Assembly: GCA_958510825.1 (NCBI GenBank)
Contig: OY294049.1
Coordinates: 9,300,001 to 9,364,000, forward strand
DNA from: Brachypterus glaber
Lineage: Eukaryota; Arthropoda; Insecta; Coleoptera; Kateretidae
DNA: 64,000 bases
Reading direction: 5' to 3'
Below the pieces are notes generated by a model. It saw nothing but the letters and a program-made list of their open reading frames with translations, was not told the DNA's origin and did no database searches. The translations under genes were made by a program, and so were the position numbers. Below, piece after piece: positions 12,801 through 23,909 of the stretch. Numbering within the stretch: position 1 is the first letter of the stretch; the number at the start of each line of letters is the position of its first letter.

Positions 12801-13428
12801 CAGTGCGGTCCAAAAAGTCACCCCCCCCCTCTTAACTTTTGAACGAGTTGAGATATCGATTTCAAATTTAGAACTCTTAAATAAGACAACTTAAACTATT
12901 TTTAAGCATATATTTGATACTTTTATCTCTTAAAATGTGGGCAGGGGGGCATGGGGGGAATTTTTTTTTAATGGAACGGGGGTCGTGTGATATATCATTT
13001 TAAAGCCTTTAAAATTCTCTATATAACCATATATTTTTAAATTTTTTAAACATGTTTTTTAAGGTTTTGATTTTTCAGTTTTTTGTGCTAAAAGAATAAA
13101 TTTTTAAGTTTTTTTTTTTGTTAATTTTTATTTATGTCAACTAAAATTAGTTGAAAAGTATAATTTACTTTTTTTCATTATGAAATTAGGCATTTTTAAA
13201 AAATTGTTTGGACTTTTAATAATAATATAATAATAAAAAATATACAGTTAAATGGAGAATTTTATAAGCTTTAAAATGATGTATCACACGACCCACCTTT
13301 CCATTTAAAAAAATATCAAATATATGCTTAAAGTTTAAGTTGTCTTATTTAAGAGTTCTAAATTTGAAGTCGATATCTAAACTTGTTCAAAAGTTAAGAG
13401 GGGGGGGGGTGACTTTTGGACCGCTCTG
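12801..13428. mobile_element. Long-TIR mariner-like MITE, copy 2 (nested)
   Basis: It runs from CAGTGCGGTCCAAAAAGTCA to TGACTTTTGGACCGCTCTG and is flanked by TA on both sides (12799-12800, 13429-13430). The arms are long reverse complements with C-rich and G-rich tracts near the tips. It lies inside the hAT-like element and has no open reading frame of note. Confidence 0.85.
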
Positions 13429-13567
13429 TATATCATTCAGAGAAAGGGTGGTAACTTTTTTTGTCGAGGAAAAAAGTTGTATTTTTAGGCTAAAAAAGTT
13501 GTAATTTTTGACCTCCTCCCCCCCACCAAATCTCCTTCGCTACGGCCCTGGAATTTCCAGGGGACCT

Positions 13568-13643
13568 ATTCTTCAAAACCGGGAGTAGAACGACTGATAG
13601 AACGAGTCTGAGGTTCGTTCTACTCCCCGGTTTTGAAGAATAA
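13568..13643. repeat. 75-bp hairpin inside hAT-like element
   Basis: ATTCTTCAAAACCGGGAGTA pairs with TACTCCCCGGTTTTGAAGAA, forming a near-perfect stem with a 20-bp loop. The same hairpin recurs at 62078-62152 in the second host copy. Confidence 0.8.
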
Positions 13644-14279
13644 TACAGGCATAACAGAGTTATTATTTAAATGATTAAAAAAAAAAACCTTTTTAAGAAC
13701 AAAAATTAAATGTTTAATTCGTGGTTAAACTGAACAATTTACTTAAAACCACCAGAAGTAAACAACACTGCCGAAATTTTATAGGTGTCACGTGGTCTTT
13801 GAGCGATCTGAGCAGACGAAATAATGTAAATACTGTAGGAGAGCATGCGCATTGATAAAAATAATGTAAATAATGTAGGTACTGTCGTAATGTCAATTAA
13901 TGTCAGGTACTGTAGATTAATGTAAGTAATGTAACGTAATGTACGGTAATGTACAGTATTGTAAGTAATGTAAGGTAATGTCAATGTAATGTAAAGTACT
14001 GTCGATGAAAACGTACATGTATTGTAAAGGTGAAACGCCCCTCGAGCTCAGTCGACTCAGTCTATGCTTCTATTAATGAAGTTGCATGCAGGTCTGTTAT
14101 TTTCCCATAAATTTTGACGGTTTATTAATTTGTTGTCATAGAAAAGTTACATGCAACAATGAAACAAGTGGGCGTTGACCTAATTTTACGTGTACATAAT
14201 GGGAATATAGACCTACCACTACACAGAGAGAAAAAAATGGTCAAGTGCGAGTAAGGGTTCGGTACCTATTTTTTTTTAG

Positions 14280-14520
14280 AATAGAAACATTTTGTTTTTA
14301 AGATATTATTTTGGAAAACGAAAAATTAAAAAAAGATCAAAAAAAAAAAATAAAAATAAAAAAAGTTTTACATTTTTTTTTAAAGATTTTTTTTTTTGAA
14401 AAACAAAAAAAAAACAATTAATTTTTATTTTCAAAAAAAAAAAAAATTCAAAAAAATTTTCAGATTTCAATTTTTTTTGTTGCAAAAAACGAAAAATTTT
14501 CATTCTTTTTTTCAAAAAGA
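14280..14520. repeat. Low-complexity A/T homopolymer region
   Basis: Alternating long A and T runs produce opposing lysine-rich and phenylalanine-rich open frames on the two strands. These are composition artefacts rather than genes. Confidence 0.8.
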
Positions 14521-14579
14521 AAATTTAAAATTACTTCTAAAATTGGTAGAATTGACCCTTATAATAAAAGTAAAATTCA

Positions 14580-15925
14580 AATACATACAGATAATAAGAC
14601 AATTACCAGCTTTATTTTAAATAGATAAACTCAATAATAACCCCCGCCTGGCTTTTACTTTATTGAGTGGATAATTATTTATTTTACCCACTCAACTGTC
14701 ACTTGTCAAATTATTTTCTTGCAAATGTGATTAAAATTTTTAATAAAAATATGAATTCCTAAGCTATTTATTGGATAAAACCTTGAATGGCACTCATGGG
14801 TAAACCGATATTGCCCTCTCGAAAATTAACCTGCTTGGCTGACGCCTCGCATGTTAATTTTCTCATGGGCAATATCTTACTTTACCCACTATTACCATAA
14901 ATAACTATTTTCATAAAAACGTTACGTTAATCGGATTTTTTCAGATTTTTTCGTTTTTTTTTTTTAAGATTAACCCCCCCCATATCTTTCTGTTTTTGAG
15001 GGGATTACTTTCAAAAATAATTGGAATCTTTCCCCTGTAGAACTTGATTTTTCCTGAAAACTTCAAGTCGATCGGTTTATTCGTTCTTGTGTTATCGTGT
15101 TCACAAAAATCGTAACATCGGACGGACGAACAGACGAAGACACAGACGAAAGGACATTTGAAAAAAAAAGTTGCTTATTTTTTCATGAAACACATTTATA
15201 TCCAAGAATTTTTTTTCTAGGACGATTTTTTATTTTTTTTTTTTGAAAATTCTAAACTACCGTATATTATTCTAGCGCAGGCGCTGTGAATAGTATAACA
15301 ATCCGATTGCGCTTGGCCTGAATACCAAATTCGCGATTACTGGATATTATCCACGAGAAAATTGACCAACGAGGCACGCCAGAGCTAAATGGGTTAATCT
15401 GCAATGTTCTGTCAAAAACCTAATATTGCTGAAAAAATATATAGGTAGTGTTTATAATCATGTGTTGGATAAAAAAAATGTAATCTAGAATGTATACAAT
15501 GTACATTAAACTTTTATAATGGTCAAGAAAAAATTGAGCTTTGTGCCTGACTAATTGCGATGACTGGGCTATACCTGTCATAAGATATAAGGATAAATAG
15601 TTATTTATGGTACTAGTGGGTAAAGTAAGATATTGCCCATGAGAAAATTAACCTGCGAGGCGTCAGCCAAGCAGCTTAATTTTTGAGAGGGCAATATCGG
15701 TTTACCCATGAGTGCCATACAAGGTTTTATCCAATAAATAGCTTAGGAATTCATATTTTTATTAAAAATTTTAATGACATTTACAAGAAACTAATTTGAC
15801 AAGTGACAGTTGAGTGGGTCAAATAAATAATTATCCACTCAATAAACTAAAAGCCACGCGGGGGTTATTATTGAGTTTATCTATTTAAAATAAAGCCGGT
15901 AATTGTCTTATTATCTGTATGTATT
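14580..15925. repeat. Fold-back element, about 1.35 kb
   Basis: Arms of about 330 bp (14580-14905 and 15594-15925) are reverse complements, starting AATACATACAGATAATAAGA and ending in its inverse. The roughly 690-bp interior contains a block (14960-15300) homologous to 49030-49325. That block includes the recurring words TTCGTTCTTGTGTTATCGTG and a GGACGGAC-type tract. No coding potential is seen. Confidence 0.8.
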
Positions 15926-16089
15926 GAATAAATATGATTTCCATTGTTAATAACGTCGACGCGTCGTTTACAGGTAAACATTAAAATGGAAAAATTAAAA
16001 CAACTTTGACATGTTTATCATTTATTTACAATAAAATACATTTAAGTATATTACAGCCTCATTTAAAATTAATTACTTTTAAATAATTA

Positions 16090-16342
16090 CACAGGACTAC
16101 AGGGGCAGTCATATCGCTATGACCATCCAGAGAAGGGGCAATACCTTGCAAAAGGGAGCCATGGCCATTCAAATATCAAAAAGATACACAAATGACTACA
16201 CTATGAACCAAGGCGGGCCATGTTCCCCGTTGACCGTGCCTGATATAACTAGACAAAAAAGTAGATTTAACAAGTGTACAAGTGTACGCAAAATATTTAC
16301 AGGTGCTTAAAAAACCCTTACTCTAGAGTAATGTACAATATC
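16090..16342 (+). other. GC-richer 250-bp island, unassigned
   Basis: Base composition is noticeably less AT-rich than the surroundings. A 63-codon open frame (16119-16310) has no domain that I recognise and no clear splice context. It could be an old exon, a non-coding RNA or a transposon fragment. I cannot assign it. Confidence 0.2.
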
Positions 16343-16490
16343 TTTGTTTGTTTTTGTTTTGTTTGTTTACCCTCGTACTATTCTACTTAATTAAGCATCC
16401 TTTAAGTCCAGGACTTGTGTGGGATAGTAGTATACTACTATCTATAGATGAAACCACCAGCTTATACTGACTTTCGAACCAGTTTACGAA
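16343..16490 (-). mobile_element. tRNA-derived SINE, 5'-truncated copy
   Basis: The sequence from the TTTGTTTG tail through CTCGTACTATTCTACTTAAT, AAGTCCAGGACTTGTGTGGG and CTTTCGAACCAGTTT matches the 3' half of the SINEs at 28158-28437 and 63540-63830. Orientation is minus. The tRNA-like head is missing. Confidence 0.85.
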
Positions 16491-16525
16491 AGTAGAATAT
16501 TATATGTGACCCTGAACAAAGAAAC

Positions 16526-16640
16526 CAGGTTAGTGTGTCAAATTTACGTATTACTTTTTTTTCGCATTCTTTTGTAAAAAACTTTTTTACATAAGAACCC
16601 GAAAAAAAAAGTTATACCTAAATTTGATACACTAACCGGG
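16526..16640. repeat. Hairpin MITE, about 115 bp
   Basis: GGTTAGTGTGTCAAATTTA is mirrored by TAAATTTGATACACTAACC. The centre is A/T homopolymer. It has no gene content. Confidence 0.75.
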
Positions 16641-16746
16641 TACCTTTTCCACGAGGCGTAGAAATTTTCAGATGAGTGTGTAAAACGCTTTCATCTCGAA
16701 CAATGTACACTACTTTTTCCTACGACCAATACTATAAAAAGATTTA

Positions 16747-16815
16747 TTTAAATGAGGGGTTCAGAGTCCTTATGGACTTGATCCACTTCTGTTCTGAACC
16801 CCTCAAATAGATTTA
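16747..16815. repeat. Short hairpin, about 68 bp
   Basis: GAGGGGTTCAGAG and its inverse GAACCCCTC enclose a short loop (AGTCCTTATGGACTTGATCC). The outer bases AAATAGATTTATTT resemble the left flank. Confidence 0.6.
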
Positions 16816-16877
16816 TTTACAAAAATATTGATATAAATTCTAGTAATATTAATTATAATTGTTTTTTACAACCAAAG

Positions 16878-18036
16878 TAGGGAAAGGGTTCAACCAAGGG
16901 GCACATTCAACCAGTCGCTTTAATTTTCATGACTATTTGAAGTAAGCGCACAAATAAGACACATAACACTCTTCCTTGCTAAATCTACTTTTCTGAGTAA
17001 TACGGCCTATCCGCCTCAGTTAGTGTCCGAGTGAAACAATAAAATGTGTTTTTTTTTAGTACTTTTATTTTTTTGGTAGAGCCTTTTTGGTTTGGAAAAA
17101 GTCTAAACCAAAAAGTCCAAACCCTTTCCCTCCCGAGACTGAACTAATGATAATTTTTTGATTTAATTGTGTTTTTTTTATATTTGCTATGCCTAAAAAG
17201 AAGGAAAAATAAAATAAATCAATTTTTTTTAGTTTTTGCTCGAGTTTTTGTTTCCTTAAAGCCTTAGAGTTTCAGGAGAGCTGTATTATACTGAATTAAA
17301 TTTGTTTGCATAGATAGAAAGTCTATAAAAGTATTTTGGATTAATATTGTCTTAAAGAAAAAATAAAGAAGTGAAGTCACAACTGTGACACCCTGGAGGG
17401 AAAGGGTTAATATATTCCTAACATTAAAAGGTTCAGTATTTTACAAAATTATAAGAATTTCTTAACCTGATGTTATTTTAACCTTGAAACAAGAAATTTT
17501 GCCGGGAATAATTTGTATGTGCAAAAAGTACACCTGAGGCACGTTCAGCATAACGCACTGGGGCATATTCAACCTATGGTTTTTGCATATAGTGAAATAT
17601 AAAAAAGGTTTAACCATAATATACTGTAGTTTATTTGTATTTTAAACTTATGTTTTAAACATATATGCCTTACTTTTCTTTTTATTTCATCTCACTAATG
17701 TATAAGAGGAAGTTGCATTCACATATGATTTTATTTTTTAAAGTTATATTTTTTTAGTGATATTTTATTTTATGTGTTTAAAGTTTTTGTAAACTGCATG
17801 TTTAATAAATGTAATAAAAAAATAAAACATCTTTAAATATTATTGATGTCTGAAACTGTCCCTTGTCTTTTGCAGCTTGTCAGCAAAAAAACAATATTAA
17901 ATATTTATTTTATAAAAAAAATAACTACAAATGTTTGAAGTTTACGACCATGGCAAAATTATTTTGAAATATTTATATTTTACAAAGATATGAATTTTTT
18001 ACAAAATAGTGGTTGAACCATCCCCCTCTTCCCCTA
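16878..18036. mobile_element. TIR element, about 1.16 kb
   Basis: The left end TAGGGAAAGGGTTCAACCA is matched by the inverse of the right end TGGTTGAACCATCCCC, then CTCTTCCCCTATA. The interior repeats the words GGGCACATTCAACC and GGGCATATTCAACC. No long open frame or clean target duplication was seen. It is probably a non-autonomous DNA transposon. Confidence 0.5.
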
Positions 18037-18417
18037 TATAAAGAATGATACAAAAATATTGTGCAGATTACGAAAAAAATCGTACATTTTACGAAAAAAA
18101 AAATGTACTAGTGTGTAATGAAAGGTTTTATTTATTTAGTAAAATTCATTTTACTGATTTAACTGTTAAAAAGGCCAAGAAATGTAGGTAAGTTTATTTC
18201 ATTCTTATTTTTGTATACTTAAATATAAATACATTCTACGAAAAAAAAAATAAAAAGTGGTCTCTTTCTAATTCAATCTGACAGCATTTTACGCTTATCA
18301 CAAAAAGTGAACATCAAATGTGATGTGATAGCGTTTTTCATAAAAAAAATACATTTTTATAGACATTTATTAAATATAATAATTCGTCTACTATTAAATC
18401 TATTAAATACATTAATA

Positions 18418-19373
18418 CCCAGACAGCACATAATAACTATTAGATATCCAGGGGATATACTTTCTGGATATAGAGTATATCCAGTGGATAGCCTGGATTG
18501 CCATTAGATGTCCCATGGACATCCAAATGTCCGCCTATATCCAGATCCTGGCAGGATATCTACTGGATATCTCGTGGATCATCTATTTTTTTAACCTCCC
18601 TAAAGTATATCCACTAGATATCCATTAGAGATCCATCATGGATATCCCGGATATCCAGGATATTCATGATGGATTTCTAATGGATATCTAGTGGATATAC
18701 TTTGGAGAGGTTAAAAAAATAGATACACTCAGAAAAATCCCATCTTGTAAAATCAATAAGAAATTATTTTAATTTAAAAAAATTGCCTTTTAAAATATTA
18801 AAAGTAAAAACTTTACGTTTTAGTTATAAACAATATTAATTTAAATAAATAATTTTTACACCAAACCGTTTTTCACTTTAAAGTAAAAGTATTGTCCCTT
18901 ACTTTCTTATTTTAATGTTTTCTTAATAAAATTATAATATTTCCCTTTATATTGTTGAAAAATATCAATATATTAAAAGAATTCTTTTTAAAATAACCAG
19001 TTTTTGTATTCCAATTATTTACAAGTTTATATTATTTAAGAGGAAACATTTTTCAAATTACAATGAATATTTTAATTTTTACAATGGCTTATAAAATTAA
19101 AAAATATCTTTTTGAATTAACAAAAAACACTGTCGGAGCAAAAACATATTGGTTTTCTTTTAAATCATATGACTTTTGTTTGATTTTACAACGATTTTTC
19201 TCTGAGTGTAGATATCCACGAGATATCCATTGGATATCCCGCCAGGATCTGGATATAGGCGGACATTTGGATGTCCATGGGATATCTAATGGCAATCCAG
19301 ACTATCCACTGGATATACCCTATATCCAGAAAGTATATCCGCTGGATATCTAATAGTTATCATGTGCTGTCTG
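18418..19373. mobile_element. GGATATCC palindrome-array element, copy 1
   Basis: TIRs CCCAGACAGCACATAATAAC and the inverse ending GTGCTGTCTG bound an interior that consists largely of GGATATCC/GATATC-type palindromes spaced 10-20 bp apart. The element is interrupted at 18726-19208 by another MITE and abutted by a second copy of that MITE at 19374. An uninterrupted copy lies at 22391-22798. There is no coding sequence. Open frames rich in Y/I/D/W (for example minus strand 22265-22591) only reflect the array. Confidence 0.85.
18726..19208. mobile_element. CACTCAG-ended MITE, copy 1 (nested)
   Basis: It is bounded by CACTCAGAAAAATC and GATTTTTCTCTGAGTG and flanked by TAGATA on both sides (18720-18725 and 19209-19214), consistent with a 6-bp target duplication, though a 2-bp TA duplication cannot be excluded. 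It interrupts the GGATATCC element. A second copy of about 470 bp with high similarity begins at 19374. It has no transposase. Confidence 0.8.
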
Positions 19374-19845
19374 CACTCAGAAAAATCTCATCTTGTAAAA
19401 TCAATAAGAAATTATTTTAATTTAAAAAAATTGCCTTTTAAAATATTAAAAGTAAAAACTTTACGTTTAGTTATGAATAATATTAATTTAAAAAAATAAT
19501 TTTTACACCAAAACGTTTTTCACTTTAAAGTAAAAGTATTGTCCCTTACTTTCTTATTTTATTGTTTTCTTAATAAAATTATAATATTTCCCTTTATATT
19601 GTTGAAAAATATCAATATATTAAAAGAATTCTTTTTAAAATAATATTCAAATCAGTTCTAGTTTACAAACGATTTAAAAGGAAACATTTTCAGATTACAA
19701 CGAATATTTTTATTTTTACAATGGCATATAAAATTAAAAAATATATTTTTGAATTAACAGAAAACACTGTCGGAGCAAAAACATATTGTTTTTTTTTTAA
19801 ATCATATGACTTTTGTTTGATTTTACAACGATTTTTCTCTGAGTG
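19374..19845. mobile_element. CACTCAG-ended MITE, copy 2
   Basis: It has the same TIRs and interior as 18726-19208. It starts exactly where the GGATATCC element's GTGCTGTCTG end stops, so it inserted at or next to that terminus. Flanks (CTG on the left, TGGG on the right) allow only a 2-bp TG duplication. Confidence 0.8.
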
Positions 19846-20125
19846 TGGGTATAGACATGCTTATATTATAATTTAAAGCGTATTTTGCTTAACGGCTATC
19901 TTAAGTTTACGTATTAATATCAAAAATCACTGGTTTACTTTTACTATATTAATACAAAAACTTATATTTATAGATATAATTACAAAATCAAAAATATCAA
20001 ATATGATTATAATATTTATAATGATAATTTAGATAATAAATTAAGATTTATAATGAACTAACAAGAAGGCATTGGAGAGAAATGAGAAAAAGGCTAGAAG
20101 AAGGGATTAAATGGTGGGTCACATA
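19846..20125. other. No gene seen
   Basis: AT-rich filler between two MITEs. No coding or RNA feature recognised. Confidence 0.4.
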
Positions 20126-20342
20126 CACTGATAAAAAAGATAATTTAGATTTATTTGGATATGGCCGAATTGAATTATCTGGTTGTGAGTAACAAATTTA
20201 TTTGACTTAAATAAATATTTAGTTCATGTAAACAAATATTTTAATTTCAAAATCATTTATTAATGGGAACAAAACAACCAAATAATTCTTGGCCATATCC
20301 AACCAAATATTTTGTTCACACAAATAAACTGTTTTATCAGTG
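20126..20342. mobile_element. CACTGATAAAA-ended hairpin MITE
   Basis: TIRs CACTGATAAAAAAG and GTTTTATCAGTG extend into longer imperfect arms (GGATATGGCC and GGCCATATCC). It is about 217 bp long. The ends resemble those of the larger element at 33660-35013. Confidence 0.7.
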
Positions 20343-21189
20343 GACTAAGGCATGAGATTCTACTTAAACTTAGTTTTTTTAAGGGCTTGTTCTGATTTTT
20401 GGTTTCAAAGAATCGATTATTTTTGCTTTTTTATACTTCTTAGTATGTGTAGAATACGCTCCTAAAATATTTTGACTAAATTCGTTTTCTTTAAAAAGTA
20501 TACTTATACATACATATATAAATAATATAAATAAATATACATAAAAAAAACTTTAAATGCCATTTTTCAAAACGGTTCCAGCGATTAAAAAAAAAACTAT
20601 TTAAGTCAATATGTTGACTTAAATCTTTCCGCAATTTGTCGAAAATCATGTGGGCGAGTTATCACTCGAATGTACAATTTTTTCAAAAGCTTGTTATTTA
20701 TATTTTATCCCCACTTTTTTACCCGTTTTTGGCCGGAAAAATGGCATTTTTTTTTTCACTAACATACGAGTGGATTTTTTTTTGGAATTTTGCCTAATGT
20801 CGACATAAGCGAACTAAAGACGTAATTTTTAACAAGACGGTTTTTGGTTTTTGTGTTTCAGACCAACGGGGGCGGAGCTATCGCTGGAACAGTTTTCCAT
20901 GTTATTTTTGGGGTCTTAACTTCAGCGCGTGCTGCACATTTATTTATAACGGCAAAAAAATAAAAAATAATCTCTTTGTGGACTTAAGAGTTGCCTGATA
21001 CTTTGTAAAAAGTTTTGTAAATAAAAATAATACAGGTTTTCTGATTTTTCTTTTCCAAAAATCGTCAAAAGGCAAAGACTCAAAAATCAGAACAACCCCT
21101 TGAAAGTTTGGATGGCACCTACCGAAGGGTAGGTACACCCCTGCATTTAACCATGTCGGTTATGGCTTATGTTGTAAAAAGCAGTAGGT

Positions 21190-21285
21190 AATAGAAATTT
21201 CAAAGACACCGGCGGAATTCGAACCAGCGACCTCGGTATTACAAAGGGAACGCGCTCCGCCCTACTCCACCAAAGCCGGCAGTAT
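21190..21285 (-). mobile_element. tRNA-like sequence (SINE head or tRNA pseudogene)
   Basis: Read on the minus strand there is a B-box-like GGTTCGAATTCC and, about 45 bases upstream, an A-box-like GGTGGAGTAGGGCGG, within about 75 bases bounded by GCCGGC and GCCGGTG. The spacing fits a tRNA-derived promoter. The body downstream does not match the other SINE family here, so this would be a second family or a decayed tRNA. A covariance-model search was not possible. Confidence 0.5.
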
Positions 21286-21609
21286 TTATTTATTCATTTA
21301 TATATTTATACAGTAAAAAGTTTAAATTAAACTCAAAACAAAGAAAATATAAGAATACTTAAAAATGTTAAAAACAGAAAAGCAATTAAACTAAAGCTAT
21401 ATATATATATATACACTTGTATTTTCTAAGGAACGGAAAGATTATTTAAAACATTTAAAATTGCCAAACAGTACTTGGATCGAAACGTGAATCATTAATG
21501 GATTTTAAAGCCGAGTTAATTGGTTTTAATGTAGCATAATTTGTGTTATAACAAAAGGTAAAATAACTGCCCAGTAAAAAGCTTTCCCATTTTCCGCGCG
21601 TGGATTTTT

Positions 21610-21970
21610 TATTCAGGTTCACTTTCAGGAACCTTAAAAACCAATATATACCAATATTCACGAAAACTACTCCCGACCCTCAGGGGGTGGAGTTAGAATT
21701 TTTAAATAATCATATTCACTTTCAGCAACCTCAAAAACCCCAATATACCAATTTTCACGAAAACTACCCCCGCCCCTCAGGGAAGGAACTAGAAAAAAAT
21801 TATTATCAGATTCAATTTCGTCGACCCCAAAAACCCCTATATACCAATTTTGACGAAAATATGGAAAATATTTGAAAATATTTATCCCCTCACCCCACGG
21901 GGGTGGAGTTAGAAAAAAATTTATTATCAGATTTAATTTCAGCAACCTTAAAAATCCCTATATAGCAATT
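21610..21970. repeat. Tandem repeat, about 3.5 units of roughly 105 bp
   Basis: Units contain TTCAGCAACCTCAAAAACCC, ATATACCAATTTTCACGAAAA and CCCTCAGGGGGTGGAGTTAG, repeated with small indels. The plus-strand 91-codon frame (21600-21875) therefore shows a repeating 35-residue pattern, but the degeneracy and the opposite-strand frame argue against a gene. Similar prose-like repeats precede the TTATCGTG motif at 22094. Confidence 0.75.
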
Positions 21971-22084
21971 TTCAACTTTTTGTAAAAAAATGTATTTTCT
22001 ACATTTGCCCCCCTTCCCTCAACCCAATGTTTACCAAAAACAATCCCGAGGGAACTTTTGGTAACATATCTCTATGCCAAACTC

Positions 22085-22165
22085 TCTAGTTTAAAGCGTT
22101 CTTATGTTATCGTGCTTACAAAATTTCACGGACAGAACGACCGATCGACCGATTGACAGAATTGA
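22085..22165 (+). repeat. Copy of a recurring TTATCGTG/GACGGAC motif
   Basis: AAGCGTTCTTATGTTATCGTG is followed by a CACGGACAGAACGACCGATC tract. Equivalent blocks occur near 10872 (inverse), 15080, 49145 and 60968. The function is unknown. It marks shared, probably transposon-derived, sequence. Confidence 0.6.
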
Positions 22166-22390
22166 TTTATATCGACATAAAACGTAAAAAAACGCAAAAA
22201 TGCGCAAAAAAATGTTTGAAATTTTTTGCACGAATACAAGGCTTTCTCTAAATGTTAAAAATTTTCAAAATGGGAAAGCAGAATGTAAATTGGATACCAC
22301 GGAGATTTCTTCCAGGAAAAAAATGCTCACAAATATTAAAGGATGTAGGTTGTAGAAATTAAAGAAATTAAAGAATTGACAAGGGATAGG

Positions 22391-22798
22391 CCCAGACAGC
22401 ACATAATAAATATTAGATATCCAGGGGATATACTTGCTGGATATAGAGTATATCCAGTGGATAGCCTGGATTGACATTAGATGGATATCCAAATGTCCGC
22501 CTATATCCAGGATATACACTGGATATCCACGAGATATCCAGCTGACATCTATTTTTTTAACCTCACCAAAGTATATCCACTGGATATCCATTAGAGATAC
22601 AGCGAATATACTTTAGGAAGATTAAAAAAATAGATGTCCACTGGATATCTCGTGGATATCCAGTGGATATCCTGGATATAGGCGGATATTTGGATATCCA
22701 TGGGATATCTAATGTCAATCCAGGTTATCCACTGGATATACTTTATATCCAAAAAGTATATCCCCTGGATATCTAATAGTTGTTATGTGCTGTCTGGG
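22391..22798. mobile_element. GGATATCC palindrome-array element, copy 2 (intact)
   Basis: A 408-bp element from CCCAGACAGCACATAATAA to TTATGTGCTGTCTGGG. The interior is an array of GGATATCC-like palindromes arranged as one large hairpin with a centre near 22600. It serves as the empty-site reference for the interrupted copy at 18418-19373. Confidence 0.85.
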
Positions 22799-23114
22799 GG
22801 GTGGGATGGAGAGCTGCCTCAAGTTTTGGGAGTTATAACTTTATAATAATGATGTTGAACCTTAATACTATGAATACAAAACATTTTTGTAAGTATAGGA
22901 CTTTACACAAGTTGAAGAATTAGACATATAGACTGATTTCGGAAAACCTGAAAAATACTTGCGTTAATAAAACAAAACCAAAAGTTTTAAGCTGATAATA
23001 ATTATTATTAATATAATAATTATTATTATAATAATTAGGAGGAATTCTCCCCTATTATCCTATTTATAATTATCGGATGAGGATATAGAGGAGATATGAG
23101 TCACATCAGACATA

Positions 23115-23750
23115 CAGTACGTGGCAAAAGTCCAACCCCCGTTTAACTTTTGAACGGTTTAAGATATCAACTTGAAATTTGATAAACACTTTTTAAATAA
23201 AAATAATAAAATGACCCAAATATTTTTTTGGTATACCCATATTTGGCCAAAGGATTTTTTTTTAATGCAGGGGGATCCTGTGATATATCAAAGTTCGTAA
23301 AATTCTATATTCGATCCTTATTTTTCGTTTAATATTTTTTTGAGGGGATTAAAAAAGTGTTGAAAATGGGAATTTTAGTCTAAGTAAAAAAAAAAAAATT
23401 AAATTATTCTTATAAATATTATTATTATTATTAAATTGATGATTGATTTCATGATACAGAAATGTAACTTATACTTTTAAATCTAAGAAAATCGAAATTT
23501 TTAGAAAAAAAAAATTGAAAATTCCACCTTTCTTTTAAATAATTGAGAATTTTAGGGTCAGAATGAGAATTTAATAGGCTGTAGAATTATGTATCAATTG
23601 ACCCCCTTTCTATTTAAAAAAATATGTTCTCCCTTGCCCCCTGCCTCCACTGAGCTTTCTAAACATATCAAGTGTTATGTTATTTAAGTGTATTAAATTT
23701 TAAGTTGGTATTTTAAGCGGTTCAAAATTAAAGACTTTGGACACGCACTT
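23115..23750. mobile_element. Long-TIR mariner-like MITE, diverged copy
   Basis: The left end CAGTACGTGGCAAAAGTCC and the right end GACTTTGGACACGCACTT are imperfect inverses, flanked by TA. Interior features (CTTTTGAACGGTTTAAGATA, GATATATCA, a polypurine tract) parallel the copies at 7679 and 12801, but divergence is larger. Confidence 0.7.
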
Positions 23751-23909
23751 TATATTTAAAATACTTTCTATGAATAACTGTATTTGTCTAATTCATTGTA
23801 AACATTAACGTAGAATCACCTCTTAAATTTCTCGAACTTATTTCTAAATGGCCCTTTATAATGCTTTCCTCAATTTCATGTAGTTTTTCCTGGTGAATAT
23901 AACATTATA

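Larger units (their letters stand above)
12244..14044. mobile_element. hAT-like TIR element, copy 1 (8-bp TSD)
   Basis: TIRs CGAGGGGCGTTTCAC and GTGAAACGCCCCTCG are flanked by a perfect 8-bp direct duplication, AGCTCAGT, at 12236-12243 and 14045-14052. Both subterminal regions (12270-12470, 13810-14020) are dense in AATGTA/AATGTC words that run in the same direction at both ends. A second copy lies at 59463-62707. The 8-bp duplication fits hAT-type (or P-type) transposition. No transposase is present, so it is non-autonomous. Nested inserts are at 12475-12674, 12801-13428 and 13568-13643. Confidence 0.85.

Noticed and set aside
12244..14052. CRISPR-like interpretation of the short-period arrays
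   Set aside because: The spacing is irregular, there are no constant repeats of 25-35 bp with unique spacers, and the context is a eukaryotic transposon.
14306..14620. Opposing 69- and 74-codon open frames
   Set aside because: They come from alternating A and T homopolymers; the residues are nearly all K, N, F and L and no domain is present.
18307..22616. Trp/Ile/Asp-rich frames over the GGATATCC arrays
   Set aside because: They are direct translations of the palindromic repeat, present on both strands.
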